In this document: piece after piece, positions 8,801 through 15,616 of the stretch
Layout: every line of letters starts with the position of its first letter
Numbering within the stretch: position 1 is the stretch's first letter
Assembly (NCBI GenBank): GCA_026129865.1
Contig: JAHCHG010000011.1
Span: forward strand, 89,583-153,582
Source of the DNA: Pyrinomonadaceae bacterium
GTDB taxonomy: Bacteria; Acidobacteriota; Blastocatellia; Pyrinomonadales; Pyrinomonadaceae
Length of the DNA: 64,000 nt
Direction: 5' to 3'
Notes under the pieces: model-generated
Databases searched by the model: none
What the model was told of the DNA's origin: nothing
The model's input: only the letters and a program-made list of their open reading frames with translations
Translations under genes and position numbers: made by a program

Positions 8801-9531
8801 GCGATTTTGCGAACGGCGCGCAGGTGATAATAGATCAATACATCGCCGCTTCCGAAGACAAATGGAATGAGAAATGCCGGCTCGTAATGCTTCTGCCCCA
8901 CGGGTATGAAGGTCAGGGTCCGGAGCATTCGAGCGCGCGGCTCGAACGCTTTTTGCAGCTTTGCGCAGAAAATAATCTACAGGTTTGCTATCCGACGACG
9001 CCCGCGCAGTATTTTCATATGCTCCGTCGTCAGGTAAAACAGGAGATCGTCCGCCCGCTGATCGTCATGACCCCGAAGAGTCTTTTAAGGCTTCCGGCGG
9101 CGACATCTTCGATCGAAGACCTGACGAGCGGCGGCTTTCAGCCGGTAATTGACGACATAAATGTCGACGCGGCAAAGGTTAAGCGAATAATTTTATGCAG
9201 CGGTAAGATTTTCTACGATCTTGAAGCGGTGCGCGAAGATTCGAATATCGCGATCGTGCGGCTTGAACAGTTTTACCCGTTTCCCGGAAATGCTCTTAAG
9301 GAAATTTTCGCGAAATATAAAAGCGCGGACGAACTTTTCTGGACTCAGGAAGAGCCGCAGAACATGGGCGGCTGGCATTTCGTCGAACCGCGCCTGCGCG
9401 AGATCAAACCCGACAATCTGAAACTGAAGTACGTCGGCAGAGTCGTTTCGGCAAGCCCGGCGACCGGCTCTTACGCGATCCATAATTTGGAACAACAGGA
9501 GATAATCGACATCGCGCTCGATTTGCAATAG
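5854..9531 (+). CDS. kgd: Multifunctional 2-oxoglutarate dehydrogenase (fused E2-E1, Kgd type)
   Basis: A 1225-residue TCA-cycle enzyme converting 2-oxoglutarate to succinyl-CoA, or to succinic semialdehyde. It has the mycobacterial Kgd order: an E1 N-terminal segment (NASYVEGLYDRF, about 18-30), a low-complexity Ala/Pro/Lys linker (about 50-90), an E2 acyltransferase catalytic domain without lipoyl domain (about 95-330, with the active-site DHRV motif), then the complete ThDP-dependent E1. The E1 part carries EMAHRGR-like MAHRGRLNVL, the HGDAAFAGQG ThDP/metal motif and HNEGDEPS. The length is close to the 1227-1231 of the actinobacterial enzymes. GTG start. No E2 or E3 genes adjoin, consistent with the fused design. 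A terminator follows. Confidence 0.95.
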   Translation: MSDKRTELLEYIQESFGANASYVEGLYDRFTANPASVDESWQSFFNDLLTGELTKETSTNGKSAAAAQPVKAEVPEPAKKPETKVSDDVEIKPLTGISRVIVENMEESLTVPTATSTRRIPVKVLDENRRIINENLITHGHGKVSYTHLIGWAIIKAIKEYPALNFGYGFVDGKPSRLEYEHINLGIAIDIEKKDGSRNLLVPNIKNCDEKNFAEFIDAYNDQVSKARSGKLELNDFKGTSVSLTNPGTIGTVASNPRLMAGQSTIVATGAIEYPAEFQGMTAAALSQIGISKIITISSTYDHRVIQGAESGLFLAKIHEYLVGKHNFYDEIFEDLDIKYSPLRWAEDYNPSLFGGDQLREQTVKQAKVLELINAYRIRGHLLADIDPLNMTRHQSAELDLENFGLTIWDLDREFITGGLHGKETSTLREILWVLQRAYCGKVGIEYRHIQSKEEKQWLRERIREQFVDTVPLDPEIRKELLQKLIEAEQFEQFLHRKYLGQKRFSLEGTETIIPLLDQLIENASARGVDEVYLGMAHRGRLNVLSNIVGNAETGDMAERIFTVFEGTAHPSFPADEGDVKYHQGASGKRKTKAGKEVKIELACNPSHLEFVDPVVEGMTRARQDQIMDPEADNREEVIDKVLPVLLHGDAAFAGQGIVMETLQLANLRGYRTGGTIHIVINNQIGFTTAPEASRSSIYSTDAAQITQIPIFHINADSPEAAYRVVQIALEYRQEFNKDVALDLVGFRRLGHNEGDEPSYTQPLMYQRVKEHPGVQSLYAQKLIRSEIITEAEHTEMIDKVVAKYEDILSRAKSIATENPKRAKLAPAIEEEEGSKILETFISKDVLLKVSDKISIVPEDFHVNPKMVGQLARRSKMGSGETPMDWGFAEAIAFGSLIWDGISVRLSGQDSGRGTFSHRHALMYDTQTGRDWSPLSEIRNDETPNARFHVFDSSLSESAVLGFEYGYSNIAKDMLVLWEAQFGDFANGAQVIIDQYIAASEDKWNEKCRLVMLLPHGYEGQGPEHSSARLERFLQLCAENNLQVCYPTTPAQYFHMLRRQVKQEIVRPLIVMTPKSLLRLPAATSSIEDLTSGGFQPVIDDINVDAAKVKRIILCSGKIFYDLEAVREDSNIAIVRLEQFYPFPGNALKEIFAKYKSADELFWTQEEPQNMGGWHFVEPRLREIKPDNLKLKYVGRVVSASPATGSYAIHNLEQQEIIDIALDLQ

Positions 9532-9570
9532 AGATCGACGGAAAAACGTTAGAAATTTTCAAATTTAACA

Positions 9571-9615
9571 CTGAAAGCGCCGCCATTCGATTCGATCGAA
9601 ATGCGGCGCTTTCAG
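9571..9615 (+). terminator. Strong hairpin after kgd
   Basis: Perfect 13-bp stem CTGAAAGCGCCGC (9571-9583) / GCGGCGCTTTCAG (9603-9615) with a 19-base loop, 40 bases after the kgd stop. The U tract is weak (GTTAATTATT), so it may act as a terminator or a 3'-end stabiliser. Confidence 0.6.
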
Positions 9616-10138
9616 CGTTAATTATTCTATATTCCTATCCGCCTTACCCGTTAACAACAAAGCTTTTTCCCGCTGCCGGATTCGGCTGCGTTTCAATTCT
9701 GCCTAGGTTTATACGGCGACGAGGACCAATCGTTTTACCCGCCAGATCACTCGTTTATGTTCCGCCGGCAACGAATTTCGATCTCTAAAACTAGTTTCTA
9801 GTAGATCGGATAAGGCGGAAAATTTACAAAACTCATTTTCACAATTTGAACCACTTTTTTACGGAGATTACTGACGAACCGGATTGTTTGGCTGCAAATT
9901 TCACGATGCGCGCCGGTCCGCTATTTTTTCAGGTCTGCGTCGGAAGCTCCCGGCTTGAGACTCGCGAGATACACCGGTCGTAGATAGATAATTCTTAATG
10001 GAGTAAACCGTTTGGCGTTGAGCTTTTTCGACAACCTGCTGAAATCCGGGAAAACGGCTGTCACAAAATTTATCATCGCGGTGTTTCCACTATAACAGCG
10101 TCAACAACGCTAAAAATCAATAAATACGGAGATTTTTT
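9616..10138. other. 523-base intergenic region, possible structured RNA
   Basis: No coding frame is supported here. CCGCCTTA (9639-9646) pairs with TAAGGCGG (9811-9818), closing a span of about 180 bases that contains an internal 5-bp hairpin ACTAG/CTAGT (9790-9802). The span is the size of a small RNA, but it matched none of the conserved motifs I know for 6S, RNase P, SRP RNA or tmRNA. The rest is the leader of the next gene, whose Shine-Dalgarno GGAGA sits at about 10128. Confidence 0.3.
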
Positions 10139-11017
10139 ATGTCACTTTCAGGATCGATTCGCTCGTCGCTCATCGCGACGGCGGCATTTATTATCATCAT
10201 TATCGGAAATATCGTCATAATCGCCCAAAGCGCGGAAGGTGTTTGGAAGGGTCGTGTTAAGCCCGACAGTTCCGGCGAGATCAATCTTTCCTTTTCTCGT
10301 TCTTCCGAAAAAGGCGGCAAGAACTGGTTCGGGACAGATTTCAAATTCGACGAGATCGACGGATTGAGCGCAGCAGAAGTCAATGCAAACCGGAGCGTTA
10401 ATTTTTCGATTAAACGCGAGGCGGGAACGATCGATTGCACGGGCAGCTTCAATGAAAACCGCGGTTCCGGAACGTTCAAATTTGCCGCAAATTCAAATTA
10501 CGTTTCGTCGCTCGAATCGCTCGGGTATCGTCCGGATCTGGAAGATCTTTTCGCCTCGGTTTCGCTCGATATTACGGAATCGTTTGCCCGCGGCGTTGCT
10601 TCGATGGGTTTCGGTTCGGACGATTTTGGAGATGTGATCAAAGCAAAGATCTTCAAAATAACTCCCGAATTCGCCGCTGAAATCCGGGCTGCGGGTTTTG
10701 AAGATCTGAACATGGAAGATCTTGTGAAGGCGCGTATCTTTAAGATCGATGCTGCTTTCGTCAATGGCGTTCGTCAAGCTGGATTGATGGACCGTTCGAT
10801 GGAATCGATGGTAAAACTGAGTATTTTTAAGGTAACGCCGGAATTTATTGGCGAAGTTCGAAACGAAGGATTGACCGGTTTGACGATCGAAGAATTGGTA
10901 AAATTACGAATTTTCAAGATCGATGGCGCGTATATTAAAAAGGCGCGCGCCGAAAATGTTCCGATGAATGTTGAGACGCTTGTAAACCGAAAGATCGGCG
11001 TCTGGGGAAAGAACTAA
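10139..11017 (+). CDS. Exported protein with tandem ~29-residue repeats
   Basis: A 292-residue protein. An N-terminal hydrophobic segment (about residues 9-30, very Ile-rich, ending AQSAEG) is a signal peptide or membrane anchor. Residues 33-118 form a beta-rich domain. From about residue 125 to the end there are five or six degenerate repeats built on the pattern L-x-I-x-x-x-F-x-x-x-x-R-x-x-G-[FL]-x-x-[LM]-x-x-[ED]-x-[LMV]-[VI]-K, for example KIFKITPEFAAEIRAAGF and RIFKIDAAFVNGVRQAGL. As I recall, similar repeats occur at the C-terminus of some acidobacterial M56 (BlaR1-like) peptidases. The function is unknown; a binding scaffold is an inference. A terminator follows. Confidence 0.75.
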   Translation: MSLSGSIRSSLIATAAFIIIIIGNIVIIAQSAEGVWKGRVKPDSSGEINLSFSRSSEKGGKNWFGTDFKFDEIDGLSAAEVNANRSVNFSIKREAGTIDCTGSFNENRGSGTFKFAANSNYVSSLESLGYRPDLEDLFASVSLDITESFARGVASMGFGSDDFGDVIKAKIFKITPEFAAEIRAAGFEDLNMEDLVKARIFKIDAAFVNGVRQAGLMDRSMESMVKLSIFKVTPEFIGEVRNEGLTGLTIEELVKLRIFKIDGAYIKKARAENVPMNVETLVNRKIGVWGKN

Positions 11018-11043
11018 GACGAATGCGAATCGCTCTACAAATC

Positions 11044-11073
11044 ACCGGACGAACAAAAGATCGTCCGGTTTTG
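11044..11073 (+). terminator. Intrinsic terminator
   Basis: 9-bp stem ACCGGACGA (11044-11052) / TCGTCCGGT (11061-11069) followed by a short T tract, 27 bases after the stop of the repeat-protein gene. Confidence 0.75.
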
Positions 11074-11145
11074 TAGTTTCAGCATCTGAAACTTCTTCGC
11101 CACCTTTTTCTTGTCTTGCGGCATTGAAACGGTTAGTCTTTTCAA

Positions 11146-11820
11146 ATGATGAGTTTAGCAATGAAATATGTTTCGATCCTGATTTTGCTCGCTGCAGCAA
11201 CGGTCTCAAGTTTTGCTCAGACAGAGCAGGCGCCGATCGTCGAAAAAGATCTAAAATATAAAAATTGGAATTATAAAACGCTTGCCGGAAATGAAACGAT
11301 CGACCTTCGAAAGTTTGCTGACGGAAGGAAATTGGTTCTTGTCGTGTACTTTGCACCGTGGTGCCACAACTGGAAACACGAGGCGCCGTTCGTTCAGAAA
11401 ATGTATGAAAAATACAAAAATAACGGCTTAGCGGTGATCGGCGTCGGCGAATACGATTCGATCGATTCGATCAAAAACAGCATTGAATTCTTTAAGATCG
11501 GATTTCCAGTAGTTTACGAGTCCGATTCGAAGAATGCCCGACTAAAGACTTCGCACTACGTTTACAGGAACGATACCGGCGACACAAGAGATTGGGGATC
11601 GCCATGGCACGTTTTTTTCGAACCTTCAAAAGTATCGGATAAGGGCGATGTTTTGACCAAACGTTTGTTTATTGCAGCGGGCGAATTGATCGAATCCGAC
11701 GCGGAAAAATTTATCAGAGAAAAACTCGGCTTGCCGTCGGAAGAGATCAAAGCGGAGTCCGCGAAAAAAGATCTTGAAGTTTGTGAGGAACCCAAAATTT
11801 TGAACCTGAAAAAACCGTGA
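11146..11820 (+). CDS. Exported TlpA/thioredoxin-fold protein lacking the second active-site Cys
   Basis: A 224-residue protein with a signal peptide (KYVSILILLAAATVSSFAQ; ATG 11161 is an equally good start). The thioredoxin fold is recognisable from VLVVYFAPWC-HNWKHEAP-FVQ and the VIGVGEYDS strand. The usual WCxxC motif reads WCHNW, so only the first cysteine is present and a disulfide exchange cycle at this site is not possible; a peroxidase-like, binding or chaperone role is inferred. The C-terminal tail is Lys/Glu rich. It converges on the next gene with a six-base gap and stands apart from the peroxide-stress unit at 24.9-26.5 kb. Confidence 0.75.
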   Translation: MMSLAMKYVSILILLAAATVSSFAQTEQAPIVEKDLKYKNWNYKTLAGNETIDLRKFADGRKLVLVVYFAPWCHNWKHEAPFVQKMYEKYKNNGLAVIGVGEYDSIDSIKNSIEFFKIGFPVVYESDSKNARLKTSHYVYRNDTGDTRDWGSPWHVFFEPSKVSDKGDVLTKRLFIAAGELIESDAEKFIREKLGLPSEEIKAESAKKDLEVCEEPKILNLKKP

Positions 11821-11826
11821 AAGCAC

Positions 11827-12363
11827 CTATTTTCCTGGCATTGCGGCAAGCGTATCGGATAATTTTTCAACTACAAAAAGCAGCGTTTTTCCTGATTCGT
11901 AAAACTGTCCCGCCAGCGCCTGATCTTCAGCCGTTGCACTTATATCCGAAATTCCCTGAATGTGAACCAGAAACGGTCGCAATTCCGGTTTCGTTCGAAA
12001 TTCGATCTCCAAAGCGATCATTCCTGCGCGAAGATTTCGAATGCTCTGAATGACATCCTTTTTAAACTTAACGTTCTTATCTGCAACTTCGCGCGATGCT
12101 TTTCTTTCGATTACAGCGCGATCAATGTCTTCAATCCCTTTAGCGACGCCGCCGAGGTTATAAAGAAATTTGCTGGCGTTCTTTATCTGGATCGAAACCT
12201 TTTCCGCTCCGGGTTTAAGATCCTGGACGCTTACCGCCGGTGTCGGCGTGGGTTTTGGTTTAACTGTGCGGTTCCGGTTTCGCTGGGCTGATGCCGAAAT
12301 TGTCAGAACCGCTATCATTGCCAGAAATGGTAAAAGTCGTGCGAAAAATTTATTTAATTTCAT
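11827..12363 (-). CDS. Secreted protein of unknown function
   Basis: A 178-residue protein. A clear signal peptide (basic MKLNKFFARLL, hydrophobic PFLAMIAVLTISASA, cleavage before QRN) is followed by a basic Pro/Thr-rich linker (RNRNRTVKPKPTPTP) and an all-helical domain of about 120 residues. I do not recognise the family. The sequence composition matches its neighbours. It converges with the TlpA-like gene. Confidence 0.7.
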   Translation of the reverse strand: MKLNKFFARLLPFLAMIAVLTISASAQRNRNRTVKPKPTPTPAVSVQDLKPGAEKVSIQIKNASKFLYNLGGVAKGIEDIDRAVIERKASREVADKNVKFKKDVIQSIRNLRAGMIALEIEFRTKPELRPFLVHIQGISDISATAEDQALAGQFYESGKTLLFVVEKLSDTLAAMPGK

Positions 12364-12421
12364 ATGTCCGGTTTGTCTGAAACTCGTATTATCGGAGAGA
12401 AAATCTTATCATTAAATACTG

Positions 12422-13096
12422 ATGCGAAAAAGAGAACTACAAGTTCGCCGCCTCGGGCGGTTCGGCTACGACGACGGGCTGCGCCTGCAAAAAGCGCTCG
12501 AGACATCCGTTATTGAAAATCGCACGACCGATCATCTCTTGCTGCTGGAACATCCGCATACGTACACATTGGGACGGCGCGGAAAGTCGGACGGTATTTT
12601 GGCGAGTCGCGAAATGCTTGCGAAGATCGGCGCCGAAGTTTTTGAAACCAACCGCGGCGGAAAGGTTACGTATCACGGCATTGGACAGATCGTCGGTTAT
12701 CCGATAATAGATCTGAGCGCGGGTCGCAAAGACGTTCACCGCTACGTTCGCGAAGTTGAGGAAACGCTGATCCGAACGATGGACGATTTTGGAATTGAGG
12801 CGTTTCGCATTGAAGGGCTCACTGGCGTTCATACGACCGACGGCAAGGTCGCTGCGATCGGGGTTCACATAAAACGCTGGGTAACAACGCACGGGTTTGC
12901 GCTGAATGTGAACACGGATCTCAGCTATTTTGACCATATCATTGCCTGCGAAGGCGAACCGGTTACATCGATGGAAAGGCTTTTGGATCGCGAGATCTCG
13001 CTATCGGAAGTTGAAGACAGATTGATCGAAAATTTTACGCAGGTTTTCGATTTTGATAATGTGAGTGAATTAGAAAATGCCGTATCTGCGGCTTAA
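12422..13096 (+). CDS. lipB: Octanoyl-[ACP]:protein N-octanoyltransferase
   Basis: A 224-residue cytoplasmic enzyme that moves octanoate from acyl carrier protein onto lipoyl domains, the first step of lipoate synthesis. The LipB signature RGGKVTYHGIGQIVGYPI is intact, with LLLLEHPHTYTLGRRG before it, the catalytic Lys region KVAAIGVHIKRW, and the catalytic Cys in the IIACEGE segment after NVNTDLSYFDHI. Full length. Lipoylated enzymes are required elsewhere in the genome, since the fused kgd here carries no lipoyl domain. lipA is not adjacent. Confidence 0.95.
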   Translation: MRKRELQVRRLGRFGYDDGLRLQKALETSVIENRTTDHLLLLEHPHTYTLGRRGKSDGILASREMLAKIGAEVFETNRGGKVTYHGIGQIVGYPIIDLSAGRKDVHRYVREVEETLIRTMDDFGIEAFRIEGLTGVHTTDGKVAAIGVHIKRWVTTHGFALNVNTDLSYFDHIIACEGEPVTSMERLLDREISLSEVEDRLIENFTQVFDFDNVSELENAVSAA

Positions 13097-13123
13097 GATC
13101 TTAAAGATCAAGGGGAATTTTGT

Positions 13124-14053
13124 ATGAAAAAATTTAAATTTGCACTTTTTATGAGTTCGGTTTTCCTGCTTGCGTCATGTGCGCAGCCGATCGACGACGC
13201 GACCAGAGATAATAAAAACTCGAATACCGCAAAAACGCCGGAAGCCGAAAAACTCGTTGTAACCGAGCGTCCCGCAAAGATCGCGGACATGATGAAACAG
13301 CGCGGCGAGCAGGACGAAGCGAAGCCGGTTCTCAAATTTGTCGAACCGAAAGACGGCGCGACAGTTAGCAGTTCGACCGTCAAGGTAAAATTGGAGCTTT
13401 CCGGCGACCTGAAAGGTTACGAGCCCGGTAAAGATCCCGCGACGGGAATGGGAAATCATATTCACGTAATCCTCGACAATCAACCGTATGAAGCTTATTA
13501 CAACCTCGGTCAGGAATTTGAACTCAGAAACGTATCGAACGGCGAACATACGCTTCGCGTTTTTGCGTCGCGACCGTGGCACGAAAGCTATAAGAACGAC
13601 GGTTCATTTCAGATGATAAGATTTACCGTCAAAGACGGCGGTGCGGACACCGCAAAACCTGCGACAACGAACTCCGGCGAAACAATGTCGAATACGGCGA
13701 CTGCAGAAGGAAAAGATATGCAGCGGAGCAACGCTGAAAATATCGATGCGACAAAGCCGATCTTGACCTACAGCCGACCGAAGGGCGATTACACGGGCAC
13801 CGATGCCGACGCGATAATGATCGATTTTTGGCTGACCAACGCAAAACTGACCGGCGACGGCGGCGAATTTAAGATCAAATATTCCATTGACGGCGGTGAG
13901 CCGATGTTCATTGAAAAATGGGAACCGATCTGGCTTAAAGGCTGGACCGAAGGGAAACATTCGGTCAAATTGGAACTTGTCGGCAAAGACGGAAACCTGG
14001 TGGAAAACGGCGGATTTAACTCGACCACGCGTGAAATAAACGTCGTAAAATAG
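13124..14053 (+). CDS. Lipoprotein with two Ig-like/cupredoxin-like domains
   Basis: A 309-residue lipoprotein: the signal peptide ends in the lipobox LLASC, so Cys19 is the lipidation site. After a Ser/Asn/Thr-rich linker come two beta domains. The first (about 67-170) has FVEPKDGATVSSSTVKVKLELSG and GNHIHVILDNQPYEAYY; the second (about 205-309) includes SIDGGEPMFIEKWEPIWLKGW. The HxH in GNHIHV and a later His (RPWHES) might bind metal, but that is only a possibility. The gene lies 27 bases after lipB and may be co-transcribed. A strong hairpin ends the unit. Confidence 0.75.
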   Translation: MKKFKFALFMSSVFLLASCAQPIDDATRDNKNSNTAKTPEAEKLVVTERPAKIADMMKQRGEQDEAKPVLKFVEPKDGATVSSSTVKVKLELSGDLKGYEPGKDPATGMGNHIHVILDNQPYEAYYNLGQEFELRNVSNGEHTLRVFASRPWHESYKNDGSFQMIRFTVKDGGADTAKPATTNSGETMSNTATAEGKDMQRSNAENIDATKPILTYSRPKGDYTGTDADAIMIDFWLTNAKLTGDGGEFKIKYSIDGGEPMFIEKWEPIWLKGWTEGKHSVKLELVGKDGNLVENGGFNSTTREINVVK

Positions 14054-14081
14054 TTGGAATATAGAATTTTCGAAAAAGAAA

Positions 14082-14122
14082 TGCGCCCGATGCTAGGGCT
14101 TATCGCACGAGCATCGGGCGCA
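14082..14122 (+). terminator. Strong stem-loop terminator
   Basis: Perfect 13-bp stem TGCGCCCGATGCT (14082-14094) / AGCATCGGGCGCA (14110-14122) with a 15-base loop, just after the lipoprotein gene; the downstream flank is CTCTTCTT. Confidence 0.7.
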
Positions 14123-14234
14123 CTCTTCTTCAATCGTGAGTGGATTTTATCCATTTCAAAACTTGAATAAGATTTGGCTTTACATTAACCTCGTCATTCT
14201 ATTTTGAATAATTGATATAAATTTTGGTGATCTT

Positions 14235-14972
14235 ATGAGACGCGATATTACTTCCTGGTTTAGCGGAAATTTGCAGATGGAAATGCCGCTTGTGGCATAT
14301 GGACATGCGGGTTATCCGCTGCTGATGTTTCCGACGGCGGCAGCCGATTATCTTGAATACGAACGGTTTTATCTGGTCGATGCGATAAAGGATTTTATCG
14401 AATCCGGCTTGATTCGTGCGTATTCGATCAATTCTGTTAACAAGTACAGTCTTCTAAACCGGCAATCGCATCCCGGTTGGAAGGTTGAAATGCTGTCGCG
14501 GTACGACCGCTATATCATGGAAGAAGTTTTGCCGCTGATCCGAAATGAATGCGGCGACGACGCCAAGCCGTTGACAACCGGAGCGAGTCTCGGCGCTTAT
14601 CTCGCAGCAAATACATATTTCAAACATTCGGACAATTTCCGCGGAACGATCGCGATGAGCGGAAGTTACGATATCTACAATTACCTCGACAAGGGTTATT
14701 ACGACGATAATGTTTATTTTAACAATCCGATGATGTATTTGAAGAATTTGAACGACGATTATCATCTTCCGCGTTTGAGAAAAGCAGATTCGATCGTTAT
14801 ATCAACCGGACAGGGAGCGTATGAAGCGCCGGACCGCAGCCGTGAGTTTTCGGGGCTTCTTAATTCTAAGGGGATTCCCCATCTTCTCGATATTTGGGGA
14901 CACGACGTAAATCACGACTGGGTTTGGTGGCGAAAGATGCTTCCGTATTATCTGGGAAGATTTGTCGATTAG
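14235..14972 (+). CDS. Esterase-D-like alpha/beta hydrolase
   Basis: A 245-residue cytoplasmic protein without a signal peptide, of the putative esterase family (PF00756). The nucleophile elbow GASLG (in TTGASLGAYLAA) gives the catalytic Ser, and the C-terminal GHDVNHDWVWWRKMLPYYL gives the catalytic His; an acid from the ISTGQGAYEAPD region likely completes the triad. Trp/Tyr-rich ends match homologues annotated as esterase family proteins in acidobacteria. The substrate is unknown. A terminator follows, so it is probably monocistronic. Confidence 0.85.
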   Translation: MRRDITSWFSGNLQMEMPLVAYGHAGYPLLMFPTAAADYLEYERFYLVDAIKDFIESGLIRAYSINSVNKYSLLNRQSHPGWKVEMLSRYDRYIMEEVLPLIRNECGDDAKPLTTGASLGAYLAANTYFKHSDNFRGTIAMSGSYDIYNYLDKGYYDDNVYFNNPMMYLKNLNDDYHLPRLRKADSIVISTGQGAYEAPDRSREFSGLLNSKGIPHLLDIWGHDVNHDWVWWRKMLPYYLGRFVD

Positions 14973-14997
14973 TTTATTTACGGCAGTTTTGTTTCAG

Positions 14998-15029
14998 CGG
15001 TCGATTCTTTTTTAGGATCGACCGTTTTT
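14998..15029 (+). terminator. Intrinsic terminator after the esterase gene
   Basis: Stem CGGTCGAT (14998-15005) / ATCGACCG (15017-15024) followed by five T. Confidence 0.8.
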
Positions 15030-15113
15030 CTTTTGCCGCGAAACTCTTTCGATTATTTTCGCGTAGTGACCCGATAAGCAATCAAGTCAACGTTAGACCT
15101 AGGGAGAAAAGAG

Positions 15114-15563
15114 ATGAAAAGAATATTTGCCATTATTTTTGCGATCTTACTTGTTTTCGGAGCATTCACGGTTCTCAAAATACAGGCGGATGATAAAGAA
15201 AACGCCGCCGTGCGCGTTCCGCTGGAAAACTATTTGAAAGGTCATGAAACCGGAAACCCGGAATTTATGAAAAAAGCATTTCACACCGAAGGCGATCTGA
15301 TGTTCATCCGCGACGGAAAATTCACGACTCGAAGCTTCGCCGATTATATCGCCGGAATGAGCGGAAAGCCTGCCGCGGACGAAAGCAAGCGTAAAAGATA
15401 TATCGAAAGTGTCGACGTTAGCGGCAACGCCGCCGTCGGAAAGATAATTTTGGATTATCCGAATGCGAAATTCGTCGATTATATGACTCTTTTAAAGATC
15501 GACGGCGAATGGAAGATCGTTAACAAGAGTTTCCACATGGAGAGGAGAGAAGAAACAAAATAG
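15114..15563 (+). CDS. Exported NTF2-like (lumazine-binding-like) protein
   Basis: A 149-residue protein with an N-terminal hydrophobic signal or anchor (IFAIIFAILLVFGAFTVL) and a SnoaL/NTF2-like fold: VRVPLENYLKGHETGNPEFMKKAF, LMFIRDGKFTTRSFADYI, and a C-terminal DYMTLLKIDGEWKIVNKSF strand pair. This matches the 'putative lumazine-binding' family PF12893, whose function is unsettled. The Shine-Dalgarno GGGAGAA lies shortly before the ATG. A bidirectional terminator separates it from the convergent PBP gene. Confidence 0.8.
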   Translation: MKRIFAIIFAILLVFGAFTVLKIQADDKENAAVRVPLENYLKGHETGNPEFMKKAFHTEGDLMFIRDGKFTTRSFADYIAGMSGKPAADESKRKRYIESVDVSGNAAVGKIILDYPNAKFVDYMTLLKIDGEWKIVNKSFHMERREETK

Positions 15564-15578
15564 GTATTTCTAAGCGGT

Positions 15579-15613
15579 AAAAAAGCGGATCCAATGTGCG
15601 GACCCGCTTTTTT
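15579..15613. terminator. Bidirectional terminator
   Basis: Stem AAAAAAGCGG (15579-15588) / CCGCTTTTTT (15604-15613), with an A tract on one side and a T tract on the other. It serves both the NTF2-like gene and the convergent cell-wall operon. Confidence 0.85.
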
Positions 15614-15616
15614 GCA

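Noticed and set aside
9571..9818. RNase P, SRP RNA or tmRNA gene in the kgd downstream gap
   Set aside because: None of the conserved core motifs of these RNAs could be found on either strand.
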